Position numbers and translations under genes: made by a program
In this document: positions 19,353 through 31,770 of the stretch, one piece after another
Position numbering within the stretch: position 1 is the stretch's first letter
How the letters are laid out: each line of letters opens with the position of its first letter
NCBI RefSeq assembly: GCF_000969445.1
Contig: NZ_JZEY01000054.1
Location: 2,075,067 to 2,139,066 of the forward strand
DNA from: Devosia chinhatensis
Lineage (GTDB): Bacteria > Pseudomonadota > Alphaproteobacteria > Rhizobiales > Devosiaceae
DNA length: 64,000 nucleotides
Direction of reading: 5' to 3'
The notes under the pieces: generated by a model
What the model was told of the DNA's origin: nothing
The model's input: only the letters and a program-made list of their open reading frames with translations
Database searches by the model: none

Positions 19353-20219
19353 TCAGACCGTGCCGCGCTCTTTGCGCAGGCTCAGCACCTTGTCCACGTC
19401 CGCAGCCGAATGGCGCTCATAGAGGTGCTCGTCCTCCGGGCCGGTCGCCGCATTGACGCAGCGGCCGCGCTTGACCGCCTCGCGTGCATCCACCTGCTGG
19501 GCCCAGCGCAGCAGGTTCTTGTATTCCTGCACCTGCAGGAACTCCCCCGCATTATAGGCGCGGCCCAGCACCATGCCGCCATACCAGGGGAAGATGGCCA
19601 TGTCTGCGATGGTGTATTCGCTTCCCGCGACGAATTCGTGCTCGGCCAATTGCCGGTCCAGCACATCCAGCTGGCGCTTGGTTTCCATCGCATAGCGGTT
19701 GATGGGATATTCGAGCTTCACCGGGGCATAGGCATAGAAATGGCCGAAGCCGCCGCCGACGAACGGCGCGCTGCCCATCTGCCAGAACAGCCAGTTGAGC
19801 GTCTCGGCCCGCTTGGCCACGTCTGTGGGCAGAAAGGCGCCGAACTTTTCAGCCAGGTAAACCAGGATAGAGCCGCTTTCGAACAGGCGGATCGGCTCTT
19901 TGGGGCCATGGTCGATCATGGCGGGGATCTTGGAATTGGGATTGATCTCGACGAAGCCCGAGCCGAACTGGTCGCCTTTGCCGATATTGATCAGATAGGC
20001 GTCGTATTCGGCATTGTGTCCGGCCGCCAGCAGCTCCTCGAGCATGATGGTGACCTTTTGCCCATTGGGCGTAGCCAGCGAATGCAGCTGCAGGTCATGG
20101 TCACCGCGCGGCAGCTTTGCCTCATGGGTCGCGCCGGCAATCGGCCTGTTGGTGCTGGCAAAGGCCCCCCCGTTCTCGGCGTCCCAGGTCCACACTTTCG
20201 GCGGCACATACTCACTCAT
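19353..20219 (-). CDS. yghU: glutathione S-transferase family protein, YghU type
   Basis: 288 residues, the length of the YghU/Nu-class GSTs (E. coli YghU is a disulfide-bond reductase). Visible are the family's long N-terminal tail (VWTWDAENGGAFASTNRPIAG), the thioredoxin-like part with TPNGQKVTIMLEELL and NPNSKIPA, the ESGSILVYLAEK glutathione-binding motif and an all-helical C-terminus (EYTIADMAIFPWYG). The ATG at 20219 fits the family start. It ends at a minus-strand terminator. Confidence 0.9.
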   Translation of the reverse strand: MSEYVPPKVWTWDAENGGAFASTNRPIAGATHEAKLPRGDHDLQLHSLATPNGQKVTIMLEELLAAGHNAEYDAYLINIGKGDQFGSGFVEINPNSKIPAMIDHGPKEPIRLFESGSILVYLAEKFGAFLPTDVAKRAETLNWLFWQMGSAPFVGGGFGHFYAYAPVKLEYPINRYAMETKRQLDVLDRQLAEHEFVAGSEYTIADMAIFPWYGGMVLGRAYNAGEFLQVQEYKNLLRWAQQVDAREAVKRGRCVNAATGPEDEHLYERHSAADVDKVLSLRKERGTV

Positions 20220-20351
20220 CGCAAAGGCTCTCTGCTGGTCATGGATATGGCGACACTTCATCGCCTTGTGCCGATATAAGCACGTTTCCCCATCAAGGTA
20301 ACCCCGCCCCTCCCGATTGCCACCACCCTTGCCCTCGGCTAAGGCTCCGGA

Positions 20352-21461
20352 ATGAACAGTGCCCCTTTCGACATCTTTCTGGTGGCCACGCCCGGCCTTG
20401 ACGTTCCGCTGGCGGCCGAGGCGCGCGACGCCGGCTTTGCGGGCACGCGCATCATCGAGGGCGGTGTCACCTTCTCGGGCACCTGGAGCGATGTCTGGCG
20501 CGCAAATCTCGTCCTGCGCGGCGCCACCCGCGTCTTGGCGCGTGTCGCCAGTTTCCGGGCGTTGCATCTTGCCCAGCTCGACAAGCGCGCCCGCAAGATC
20601 GACTGGGCCGAGATCCTTCGGCCGGACATTCCCGTTACCGTCGAAGCATCCTGCAAGCGCTCGCGCATCTACCATGACGGCGCGGCCGCCCAACGCGTGG
20701 CCAAGGCCATTGCCGAGACCATCGGTACGCCCACTGCGGAAGATGCCGATCTGCGCGTCATGGTCCGCATCGAGGATGATCTCGTCACCATCAGTCTCGA
20801 CACCACGGGCGCCTCGCTGCACAAGCGCGGCTTCAAGGAGGCGGTGAACAAGGCCCCCATGCGCGAGACCATGGCCGCCATGTTCCTGCGCCAATGCGGC
20901 TACCAGGGGACCGAGCCGGTTCTCGATCCCATGTGTGGCTCGGGCACCTTTCCCATCGAGGCCGCAGAGATCGCGCTGGGCCTGCCCCCTGGCCGCAGCC
21001 GCGACTTCGCCTTCCAGTTGCTCCCCGGTTTCGATGCATCGAAATGGGCAGCCCTGCGGGATGGCAGCCAGGCCCGCCCAAGTCCCCTGCGCTTTCACGG
21101 CTCGGACCGCGATCCCGGCGCCATTCGCATGGCCGAGCAGAATGCGGCGCGTTCCGGCGTTGCGGCGTCCACATCGTTCGTGCAGCAATCCATCGAGGAC
21201 CTGACTCCTCCCGAGGGTCCCCCGGGTCTGGTCATCGTCAATCCGCCCTATGGCAGCCGCATCGGCAGCAAGGGCCCGCTCATCACCCTGCACAAGACCT
21301 TGGGCACGGTGCTCAAGACGCGCTTCTCGGGCTGGCGCGTTGGCATCATCACGGCCGACAAACAGCTGGCCCAGGCGACCGGCCTTGCCTTCGAGCCTGC
21401 GCTTCCGCCGGTTCTGCACGGCGGCATACGGGTGGCGCTCTACCGCACCGCAGCGCTCTAG
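20352..21461 (+). CDS. THUMP-domain RNA methyltransferase (RlmL N-half / YpsC-like)
   Basis: 369 residues: an N-terminal ferredoxin-like plus THUMP RNA-binding region (about 1-160), then a Rossmann-fold SAM methyltransferase with motif I-like LDPMCGSGTFPIEAA and catalytic motif NPPYGSRIG. This corresponds to the N-terminal half of the fused RlmKL and to YpsC, which methylate N2 of a guanine in 23S rRNA. The exact rRNA target is inferred from the family. The last four bases overlap the convergent HD-GYP gene. Confidence 0.9.
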   Translation: MNSAPFDIFLVATPGLDVPLAAEARDAGFAGTRIIEGGVTFSGTWSDVWRANLVLRGATRVLARVASFRALHLAQLDKRARKIDWAEILRPDIPVTVEASCKRSRIYHDGAAAQRVAKAIAETIGTPTAEDADLRVMVRIEDDLVTISLDTTGASLHKRGFKEAVNKAPMRETMAAMFLRQCGYQGTEPVLDPMCGSGTFPIEAAEIALGLPPGRSRDFAFQLLPGFDASKWAALRDGSQARPSPLRFHGSDRDPGAIRMAEQNAARSGVAASTSFVQQSIEDLTPPEGPPGLVIVNPPYGSRIGSKGPLITLHKTLGTVLKTRFSGWRVGIITADKQLAQATGLAFEPALPPVLHGGIRVALYRTAAL

Positions 21462-22831
21462 GCCGCCTGGCTGCCGATCGGCTCGGCAACGGTTTCGAGG
21501 CGTGCAAAGCCCCGCTTGAGCGCCGCATAGACCTCGGCGTCGATTGCGATCTCGACGTCCCGATCCATGATGGCAAAGGCGTCATGCACCGCCATTGCCT
21601 TGCGATAGGGCCGGTCTGCGGTCAGTGCGTCGAAAATGTCTGCCACCGTCACGATGCGCGTGTCGAGATCGATGGCCTCCCCGGCAATGCCATGCGGATA
21701 GCCCCGGCCGTTAAGCTTCTCGTGATGGTCGCCGGCAATGCGGGCCATGTCGGAAAATGCCGCGATCTTGGAGAGAATTTGCCGGCCGAGCTCGGGATGC
21801 TGCCGGATCTGCGCCCATTCATCGTCGTCCGGCTTGCCGTTCTTGTCGAGCACGCTGTTGGAGACCCCCAGCTTGCCGATATCGTGCAGCAAAGCCGCAC
21901 GCTTGAGCCAGCGCCGCTGATCGGCAGAATAGCCCAGCTCTTCGGCGATCAGGTCGGCAAACAGCGAGACGCGGTCGCTGTGGCCGGCAGTAAACGGGCT
22001 CTTGGCGTCCACCACCTGCGCGAAGCCGGCAGCAATATCGTCCAGATAATCTTCGTCCACCCGCCGCGTCAGCGTCTTGGGTTCGAGATCGGCGACCTTT
22101 TCGGGCAGGTCATTGCCCAGCATCGGGCCCCAGAAACCTGAATCATGGCGCAGCTCGACCAGAGTTTCGACCATTTGCGGATCGAACCAGCGGCCGCTGC
22201 GCTCCTGTGCTTCGGCAATCGCCGCTTCGGCGCCACCGCGCATGAAGAACACATCCACGACCTGCGCAAGCAGCGCAATCCGGGCAAACAGCGAAATGTC
22301 CTGCCCTTGTTTGTGCAAGGGCTGGCCCGTACCGTCCCAGTGCTCGTCGAGGTCGAGAATGCCGTCGGCCACCGCGTCGGAAAACCGCATGCTGCGTGCA
22401 ATCTCCGCCCCCCGCTGGCATCGGGTTTCGATCAGCTCCCGGGAGATTTCACCGCCATTGCGCGCAATATGCACCAGCGTTTGCAGCCGCTCGACAAAGC
22501 CCGAGCCGCGGGCGGTGTTGGCCAGAAGGAACCGCAGGATTTCCGGCAGCTTGGTGTCGACGACCTTGTAGGCATTCTTGAAGCTCAGATCGTCGGCCAG
22601 ATAGAGCTTGCAGATGCGCGCAGCATTGGATGAACAGCCGATATCCTTGAGCAGCAGCGTGTAATAGAGGTCTGACAGCGCTCCTTCGCTCAGGCCCAGC
22701 TGCATCCCCACATGCATCCCGATCCAGCAACACCTCAGGCTATGGCCCACAGGCTGACCTTCCGTGATGTCCAGCGCATAGCTGAGCGCGCCGACCACTT
22801 CTGACAGCAGGATGACTTTGTTCTGGCTCAT
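21458..22831 (-). CDS. HD-GYP domain protein, putative c-di-GMP phosphodiesterase
   Basis: 457 residues with two HD-type modules. The C-terminal HD-GYP domain (from about residue 255) carries HDIGKLGV and HHEKLNGRGYPHGI, with the metal ligands in place; the last D of the usual HHExxDGxGYP is N. The N-terminal half repeats a degenerate HD fold (KDIGCSSNAAR, LDEHWDGTGQP) and probably has a structural or sensory role. Active members hydrolyse c-di-GMP. The start at 22831 has CGGAG eight bases upstream. A response regulator gene is divergent from it. Confidence 0.88.
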   Translation of the reverse strand: MSQNKVILLSEVVGALSYALDITEGQPVGHSLRCCWIGMHVGMQLGLSEGALSDLYYTLLLKDIGCSSNAARICKLYLADDLSFKNAYKVVDTKLPEILRFLLANTARGSGFVERLQTLVHIARNGGEISRELIETRCQRGAEIARSMRFSDAVADGILDLDEHWDGTGQPLHKQGQDISLFARIALLAQVVDVFFMRGGAEAAIAEAQERSGRWFDPQMVETLVELRHDSGFWGPMLGNDLPEKVADLEPKTLTRRVDEDYLDDIAAGFAQVVDAKSPFTAGHSDRVSLFADLIAEELGYSADQRRWLKRAALLHDIGKLGVSNSVLDKNGKPDDDEWAQIRQHPELGRQILSKIAAFSDMARIAGDHHEKLNGRGYPHGIAGEAIDLDTRIVTVADIFDALTADRPYRKAMAVHDAFAIMDRDVEIAIDAEVYAALKRGFARLETVAEPIGSQAA

Positions 22832-23033
22832 GACGCTTCTCCGTCCTGCCAGAATAAGCAAAATACCTTAAGCGAACGCTCTAGTGAAAAGCCGAATTTT
22901 CGCCCCGCCGCGCTGGGATGCGGACAATTTGAACCAAATGGTAACCATGCTGCCAGCCATGCGCGACGCGCATGCAACGAAGGACCCCGACCGACACTTT
23001 CCTCGTCAGTACCGCGTACAGAGGGGAAGCCAC

Positions 23034-23402
23034 ATGTCCACTAAGCCACGCATACTTGTCGTCGAAGACCAGCCGCTGCTCTTGCTCGACCTCATCGATC
23101 AGCTCGCCGAACTGGATTTCGACACCATGCCGGCGAGCAATGCGCGTGTCGCCGCGCACATGCTCGATGGCAATATCGACGCCCTCATCACCGATATTGA
23201 ACTGGGTTCGGGTCCCACCGGCCTTACCCTGGCGCGCCTGGCCGCCGCCCGGCGTCCCGGGCTGCCGATCGTGGTCGTGTCTGGTGGCGTCACGCCCTCG
23301 CACCGTGACCTGCCTCCCGGCGCGGTCTTTGTTCCCAAGCCCTACAGGCTCGAAGAACTCCTCGACGCGCTTGAACGACAAGCCGTTGCACACGCAGCAT
23401 GA
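23034..23402 (+). CDS. single-domain response regulator (CheY-like)
   Basis: 122 residues, a lone receiver domain: acidic pocket VVEDQ, phosphoacceptor aspartate in ALITDIELG (about residue 54), the Thr/Ser switch in VVVSGG and the conserved Lys in FVPKPYR. No output domain, so it acts through protein contacts or as a phosphate sink; FVPKPYRLEEL is typical of small receivers in Rhizobiales stress and motility pathways. GAGGGGAA precedes the ATG. No partner kinase is nearby; the divergent HD-GYP gene is a possible functional neighbour. Confidence 0.9.
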   Translation: MSTKPRILVVEDQPLLLLDLIDQLAELDFDTMPASNARVAAHMLDGNIDALITDIELGSGPTGLTLARLAAARRPGLPIVVVSGGVTPSHRDLPPGAVFVPKPYRLEELLDALERQAVAHAA

Positions 23403-23487
23403 TTTTCTTGTCAGCGGTCCCCCACTTCCGCAACCTAAACATGGCCGTCGACTTATAGACGCGCACGAATTGCGTTTGGGGGATTGA

Positions 23488-25275
23488 ATGCTCGGGGGCT
23501 TGATTGCTGGTTATGAACCCTACGTTGCGCTTGCCTTTGTTTTATTGACGTTTGCCGGCTTCCTGTTCGAGCGGCTCCCTCCCGAGGTAGTGGCTGCTGC
23601 AGGCGCCGCGCTCTTCGTCATCTTCGGACTGGTGCCCACTACCGATGTGCTGCAGGTCTTCTCCAACCCTGCTCCGCTCACCATCGCCGCCATGTTCATC
23701 CTCACCGGCGCGCTCGTGCGCACCGGCGTGCTCGAATGGCTTGTGGGAGGCATCATGGATCGCGCCGGCGGCCGTCCCTGGATGGCCATCCTCCTGCTCA
23801 TGGCCGGCGCCGGATTGATCGCTGGTTTCGTCAACAATACGCCGGTCGTGCTCATCCTTATTCCGGTCGCCATCCGCATCGCCGGCAGTTTCGGGATCGC
23901 CTCGACCCGTCTCCTCATTCCGGTGTCCTATATTACCATCCTGGGCGGCACGCTGACCCTCATCGGCACGTCCACCAATCTGCTGGTCGACGGCGTCGCG
24001 CGGACCCGCGGGCTGGAGCCGTTCTCGATTTTCGAGATTACCCCAGTGGGCCTTGTCACCTTCGGCACGGGCGTGCTCATGCTGGCGTTGTTCGGCCGCT
24101 TGCTTCTCCCCGATAGGAAGGGCGAAGAAGCCCACTCCGTCGAGATCGAGGACAACCTCGAATTCATGTCGGAAATCGCCATCTCCGAAGAGGCTGCCCT
24201 GGCGGGACGTCCCTTGGGCGAAATCGCCACCTTCAAGCGACCGGGCCTGCGCATTCTCGGCATCAAGCGCAACAGCACCATCCTGCGCAGCGACCTTTCC
24301 GAGCAGCAGATCGAGAATGGCGACCGCCTCATCGTTGCCGCGACGACGTCCGAATTGCTCACTTTGCGCGACACGGCGGGCTTGCGCGTCGGCCAGCTGC
24401 GCACCGGCCGCCCACCCGAAGACCCGGTGGTCGTTGAAGCCGTTGTCGGCCCGCAGCGCTCCGTCATCGGTCAGCGCATCGCCCAGCTGTCCCTCGGCAG
24501 CCGTTTCGGGATACAGGTCCTGGGCATCCATCGGCACAAGCACCTGCCCGGCAAGGACCTCGGCACCGCCCTGCTCCGTCCGGCCGATCGCCTGCTCATC
24601 GAAGGACCCGCCATCGGCGTCGACCGCATGGCCGAGCAAGGCGTCCTCGCCTCGGTCAACCGCACCAGCGGCCGCGCCTTCCGTCCCTCCAAGGCGCCGA
24701 TCGCCCTGATCGCGCTGGCCGCAGTCGTCGGGCTCGCCGCCTTCGGCATCATGGACATCTCCATCCTTTCCATGCTCGCGGTCGTGGCTATCCTGGTCCT
24801 GCGCTGCATTGACAGCGACGAAGCCTGGCGCACGCTCGACGGCGGCATTCTGGTGCTCATCTTCGCCATGCTGATCGTCGGTCTCGGGCTCGAAAAGTCC
24901 GGCGCGATCGAACTGGTGGTCGGCGCCTTCGCCCCAACCTTGTCGACATTGCCTCCGGTCTTGCTGCTCATCGCGGTCTATATGCTGACCTCGCTGCTTA
25001 CTGAGATCATCAGCTCCAACGCGGTGGCAGTGATCATGACGCCCATCGTCATCACCCTGGCCCAGCAGGTCGGTGTTGATCCGCGCCCGCTTGTCGTCGC
25101 CGTCATGTTCGCGAGCAGCGCCAGCTTTGCCACGCCCATCGGCTACCAGACCAATACCCTGGTCTATGCCGCCGGCAATTATCGCTTCAGCGATTTCCTC
25201 AAGGTCGGCATTCCCATGAACCTCGTCGTCGGCCCCGCAACATGCGCCGCCATCTACTTCTGGTACGGGCTATAG
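23488..25275 (+). CDS. SLC13/DASS-type transporter with two TrkA-C domains
   Basis: 595 residues. Two blocks of transmembrane helices (about 1-205 and 405-595) flank a cytoplasmic insert with two RCK/TrkA-C domains (about 210-290 and 300-390), the architecture of SLC13-family permeases for dicarboxylates, sulfate or similar anions. The signature-like stretches GFVNNTPVV and LIGTSTNLLVDGV in the first block and ISSNAVAVIMTPI in the second are the duplicated substrate/sodium motifs (NTP, SNA). GGGGGA precedes the ATG. The substrate is unknown. Confidence 0.9.
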   Translation: MLGGLIAGYEPYVALAFVLLTFAGFLFERLPPEVVAAAGAALFVIFGLVPTTDVLQVFSNPAPLTIAAMFILTGALVRTGVLEWLVGGIMDRAGGRPWMAILLLMAGAGLIAGFVNNTPVVLILIPVAIRIAGSFGIASTRLLIPVSYITILGGTLTLIGTSTNLLVDGVARTRGLEPFSIFEITPVGLVTFGTGVLMLALFGRLLLPDRKGEEAHSVEIEDNLEFMSEIAISEEAALAGRPLGEIATFKRPGLRILGIKRNSTILRSDLSEQQIENGDRLIVAATTSELLTLRDTAGLRVGQLRTGRPPEDPVVVEAVVGPQRSVIGQRIAQLSLGSRFGIQVLGIHRHKHLPGKDLGTALLRPADRLLIEGPAIGVDRMAEQGVLASVNRTSGRAFRPSKAPIALIALAAVVGLAAFGIMDISILSMLAVVAILVLRCIDSDEAWRTLDGGILVLIFAMLIVGLGLEKSGAIELVVGAFAPTLSTLPPVLLLIAVYMLTSLLTEIISSNAVAVIMTPIVITLAQQVGVDPRPLVVAVMFASSASFATPIGYQTNTLVYAAGNYRFSDFLKVGIPMNLVVGPATCAAIYFWYGL

Positions 25276-25346
25276 GAGCGGAAGATGCAACTGCGCGGCC
25301 CTGGGCGCGTTCTTTAACCACAAGCAACTTTGCGAGGAGATTTCGA

Positions 25347-25544
25347 ATGGATTGGAACCGCATTGAAGGCAGCTGGAAGCAGTTCTCCGGCAAGGCCAAG
25401 GAACAATGGGGCAAGCTCACCGACGACGATATTGCCCAGATCAACGGCAACCGAGAGCAGCTCGAAGGCAAGCTTCAGGAGCGCTACGGCAAGGCCAAGG
25501 ACGAGGTCCGCAAGGAAATCGACGACTGGTCGACCCGCGTCTGA
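25347..25544 (+). CDS. CsbD family stress-related protein
   Basis: 65 residues, hydrophilic and helical, starting MDWNRIEGSWKQFSGKAKEQWG, the hallmark of the CsbD/YjbJ family of abundant, stress-induced small proteins of unknown mechanism. AGGAGA stands seven bases before the ATG. An intrinsic terminator follows directly, so it is probably a single-gene unit with strong expression. Confidence 0.94.
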   Translation: MDWNRIEGSWKQFSGKAKEQWGKLTDDDIAQINGNREQLEGKLQERYGKAKDEVRKEIDDWSTRV

Positions 25545-25547
25545 TCG

Positions 25548-25579
25548 AAAAAAGCCCCGCTTCCGGCGGGGCTTTTTTT
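25548..25579. terminator. bidirectional intrinsic terminator
   Basis: GCCCCGC/GCGGGGC stem (25554-25572) with A6 before and T7 after. It lies between the convergent csbD-like and VOC genes and can serve both. Confidence 0.93.
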
Positions 25580-25970
25580 ATGCCTTGAACTGCACGATCT
25601 GGATGAGATTGCCGCAAGTATCGTCAAACACGGCCATCATGACCGCGCCCCCGTCCATCGGCGGCACGGTGAAGACAACCCCCAGATCCACCAGCCTCTT
25701 ATATTCTGCCGCGATGTCGTCGACCATGAAGGATGCCGCCGGAATGCCGTCGGCGACCAGCGCCGATTTGTAGGGCCCGACGGCCGGGTGCGAACTGGGC
25801 TCGAGCAGCAATTCGATGCCTTGTCCATCGTCCGGAGACACCAGCGTCAGCCACCGCGCGCCGCCCCCGAGATCGATGTCATGTTTGACGTCAAAGCCCA
25901 GAATGTCGCGGTAGAAATTCAGGGCCTCGGCCTGATTATCCACGAAGACGCTCGTCACATAGATCTTCAT
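25578..25970 (-). CDS. VOC family (glyoxalase-like) protein
   Basis: 130 residues with the paired beta-alpha-beta-beta-beta modules of the vicinal oxygen chelate fold: FVDNQAEALNFYRDILGF at the start and DDTCGNLIQIVQF at the end, where the last Gln/Glu-type ligand position is. Members include glyoxalases, dioxygenases and antibiotic-binding proteins; the role here is open. Its start overlaps the stop of the ArsR gene by four bases, so both form a coupled operon under that regulator. Confidence 0.88.
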   Translation of the reverse strand: MKIYVTSVFVDNQAEALNFYRDILGFDVKHDIDLGGGARWLTLVSPDDGQGIELLLEPSSHPAVGPYKSALVADGIPAASFMVDDIAAEYKRLVDLGVVFTVPPMDGGAVMMAVFDDTCGNLIQIVQFKA

Positions 25971-26272
25971 CGCTCAATGTCCTTTTGCAGGAGGGGATCT
26001 ATCCAGCTGGCCTCGGCACGCCGCAGCGGATCCAGGTTCAGCCTGTGCAGTTTCGTTCGTCCCGACCAGGCTATCTGCACCAGCCCGGCTTTTTCCAGCA
26101 CGTCCAGATGCTGGCTGATCGCCTGGCGCGTCATGGCCAACTGGCCTTGGGCGACGGCCGCGGCGCACAATTCGAACAGCGACTGTCCGTCGCGCTCAGC
26201 CAGGCGCTCGACGATCCGCCGTCTCGTGGGGTCCGCAAGCGCACGAAACACCAGATCCAGTTCATCGGCCAT
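25967..26272 (-). CDS. ArsR-family transcriptional regulator
   Basis: 101 residues. Winged helix-turn-helix of the ArsR type: LVFRALADPTRRRIVERL at the start and the recognition helix in MTRQAISQHLDVLEKAGLV. No metal-binding cysteine box is seen; this subgroup usually sits with an AHSA1/SRPBCC or VOC partner, as here. No clear ribosome binding site precedes either candidate ATG (26272, 26287). The region upstream holds TTGCAT/ATGCAA dyads that could be its operator. Confidence 0.87.
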   Translation of the reverse strand: MADELDLVFRALADPTRRRIVERLAERDGQSLFELCAAAVAQGQLAMTRQAISQHLDVLEKAGLVQIAWSGRTKLHRLNLDPLRRAEASWIDPLLQKDIER

Positions 26273-26285
26273 CGCGACAGGGGAC

Positions 26286-26317
26286 ATGCAAGGTTTTCAT
26301 TGCATTTAGATATGCAA
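26286..26317. promoter_or_regulatory. putative autoregulatory operator of the ArsR/VOC operon
   Basis: A perfect dyad TTGCAT-TTAGAT-ATGCAA lies at 26300-26317, and ATGCAA at 26286-26291 pairs with the same TTGCAT. A further TGCAAGCATT...CCTGCATG stretch follows. Repeated TGCA half-sites just upstream of an ArsR gene fit autorepression. Confidence 0.5.
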
Positions 26318-26577
26318 GCATTTACCTGCATGTCAAGCCATGGAGCGCTGGTCCTGGCCTCTGCTGCATCCGCATGGCCCGCCTGCTGCAACAAGCGCGT
26401 CTCCCCTCTTCCCTTTCCCGCCCTTCTCCGCTAAACCGCCCGCTTAACCACCATGTTCGGTCTTTTCCCCTGCGCTGCTGTGCTCAACGGCCACGCGGGT
26501 TTCGCACGGACGGGTGTATCCGGGCGATTCTTTCCCTCGCCCGCCCTAGTATGAAATAGAGCCAGAGCGAGCCCCGA

Positions 26578-29889
<3,312 letters not shown>

Positions 29890-29894
29890 TTATG

Positions 29895-29937
29895 AACCCT
29901 GAGGCCTTCTTCTCCTTGAGGGAGAAGGCTTCAGGGT
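29895..29937. repeat. intergenic imperfect palindrome after carB
   Basis: CCCTGAGGCCTTCTTCTCC (29898-29916) and GGAGAAGG-CTTCAGGG (right arm, to about 29936) fold into a long imperfect hairpin with a TTGAG loop. No T-run follows, so it is not a classic terminator. It looks like the short palindromic repeats scattered in Hyphomicrobiales intergenic DNA and may stabilise the carB 3' end. Confidence 0.5.
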
Positions 29938-30122
29938 GGCGGCGGAGGGGGCTTTCACGAAAGTCTCCCGCAAACTAGAATGCTCTCCATGAAGATCGCA
30001 GACCGAACAAACAGCATCGCGTTCCCCCGCGCCTGACACGCGCAAGGAACGCCGACCAACCGGTTCAGCGCCGGCGTCTTTACGTGCGCGCTGTTTGTTG
30101 TCTCGACCTTCATGGATCAATC

Positions 30123-30746
30123 ATGTCCAATTATTTCGCCAGCCCGTTCCTTGGCATTCCGCTCGACCGCCAGGTCACCAACCCCAATATCGTCGTCGGC
30201 CGCTACAGCTATTATTCGGGCTATTATCACCGCCATTCCTTCGATGATTGCGCCCGCTACCTGATGACCACGCCCGGCGTCGACCGGCTGATCATCGGCG
30301 CATTCTGTTCCATAGGATCGGGCGCCGCCTTCATCATGGCCGGCAATCAGGGCCACCGGAACGACTGGGTATCTACATTTCCCTTTGCCTTCGTGCCCGA
30401 CGCCCCCGAATTTACCGGCGCGAACAACGCTTTCCAGCCGGCAGGCGATACCGAAATCGGCAGTGACGTCTGGATCGGTGCTGAAGCGATCGTCATGCCT
30501 GGGATCAAGATCGGCCACGGTGCGGTCATTGGCACCCGCGCATTGGTAACCAGGGATGTCGAGCCCTACACCATCGTCGGCGGCAACCCCGCCCGGCCGA
30601 TCCGCAAGCGCTTTGCGGATGAACACATTGCCATGCTGCTGGAAATGGCTTGGTGGGACTGGCCGATCGAACGCCTCACACAAGCCATGCCGCTTCTGAC
30701 GACAGGCGACATCGCGGCGCTCCACAGCATGTGGCGTAATGCGTGA
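30123..30746 (+). CDS. CatB-related xenobiotic O-acetyltransferase
   Basis: 207 residues. Left-handed beta-helix acetyltransferase built from hexapeptide repeats ([35 protein letters not shown]) with the loop histidine region of the CatB/Vat group (GNQGHRNDW) and the C-terminal WWDWPIERL typical of type B chloramphenicol acetyltransferases. The family acetylates chloramphenicol or streptogramins, but many chromosomal members have unknown acceptors, so resistance is not demonstrated. A terminator follows. Confidence 0.87.
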   Translation: MSNYFASPFLGIPLDRQVTNPNIVVGRYSYYSGYYHRHSFDDCARYLMTTPGVDRLIIGAFCSIGSGAAFIMAGNQGHRNDWVSTFPFAFVPDAPEFTGANNAFQPAGDTEIGSDVWIGAEAIVMPGIKIGHGAVIGTRALVTRDVEPYTIVGGNPARPIRKRFADEHIAMLLEMAWWDWPIERLTQAMPLLTTGDIAALHSMWRNA

Positions 30747-30751
30747 ATAAC

Positions 30752-30784
30752 GGGGGAGGCGGTCAAAAACCGTCTCCCCTTTCA
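30752..30784 (+). terminator. intrinsic terminator after the CatB-like gene
   Basis: GGGGAGGCGGT-CAAAA-ACCGTCTCCCC stem with one G-T pair, followed by TTTC. Confidence 0.75.
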
Positions 30785-30843
30785 GTCATCTTCGGTACAG
30801 GTTGCAGGCGATATCCAAGGCCAACGACTTATCGGGGGACGAT

Positions 30844-31770
30844 ATGGACCGCTTTGCCCTTCTCTTGGCCGCCTTTCTGGGCACAACCGGCCTTGCCCAT
30901 GCGCAAGGCATGGACGCCGACATTGCCGCTTTCATCAATGCACCCGGTTTCGACGCCATCGACACCGTGCCGCTCGAAGTCGAGCTGGCCCAGCAATGGC
31001 TCGATACCGACAGCATCACTCCCGGTGGCCTTGTGGGCCCGCTCGAAAAGGCCATGCTCATTGCCGACCAGGCCATCGACGCAACCCGCACGCGCACCGC
31101 GATCGCCTATGGCGAGATTGTTGACGAGGAGGATGGGGCGCCCCTGCCCTACAGTTTCGTGGAAGTGCGCCATTACAATCTCGGCCAGGTCATCCGTGCG
31201 GAGGCCATCGGCGCATTCGGCGAGGACGACGTTGCCGATCCTCAAGCCTTCGGCCTTGGCGAGCACAGGGCCTGGCGCTTCGTCTTCCGCCCCATGATGG
31301 GCAATACGGCCATGCTGCTCGATGCCAGCATGCGGATCATTTCGGACGAAGAGGCCGCGGGCGACGATTGCTCCGGCCGGCCCTGCCTTGATCCATCGGC
31401 CGGCTTCGACGACCTCGCCGACTGGGCCGAAATCCAGGGCAAGATTCCCACCTGGCCGCCGCTCTATCCCACCCAGACCGGCGAGATCAGCGCTCCGGCT
31501 TTCGCCATTTCCCGCCTGGCGGTCCTGGGCTTCTGGGCCAATGCCGAAAACGGCTATTACCAATGGACGGGCGGCGAACATCCCGAGGCAGCCCAGGGCG
31601 TCGAGCCCTATCGCTTCATCGCCATCGACCGGGATCTGGGACAGGAAAGCGCCATCGACACCGTCTGGCGGGAAACCGCGCTCAACGATGACGAGCTCTT
31701 CGCCATTTCCTTCCGCCAGATCGACGTGGCCGGACAGATCGCCCTGATGCGGGCCCGCGAAACCCGCTAG
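30844..31770 (+). CDS. secreted protein of unknown function
   Basis: 308 residues with a signal peptide (about 1-20, cleavage after GLAHA). The mature region is acidic and Ala/Asp-rich with a cysteine pair (DDCSGRPCLD) around residue 175. No domain is recognised. The start at 30844 is supported by GGGGGA six bases upstream. It stands alone between the CatB-like terminator and the convergent flippase gene, whose stop overlaps its own by four bases. Confidence 0.72.
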   Translation: MDRFALLLAAFLGTTGLAHAQGMDADIAAFINAPGFDAIDTVPLEVELAQQWLDTDSITPGGLVGPLEKAMLIADQAIDATRTRTAIAYGEIVDEEDGAPLPYSFVEVRHYNLGQVIRAEAIGAFGEDDVADPQAFGLGEHRAWRFVFRPMMGNTAMLLDASMRIISDEEAAGDDCSGRPCLDPSAGFDDLADWAEIQGKIPTWPPLYPTQTGEISAPAFAISRLAVLGFWANAENGYYQWTGGEHPEAAQGVEPYRFIAIDRDLGQESAIDTVWRETALNDDELFAISFRQIDVAGQIALMRARETR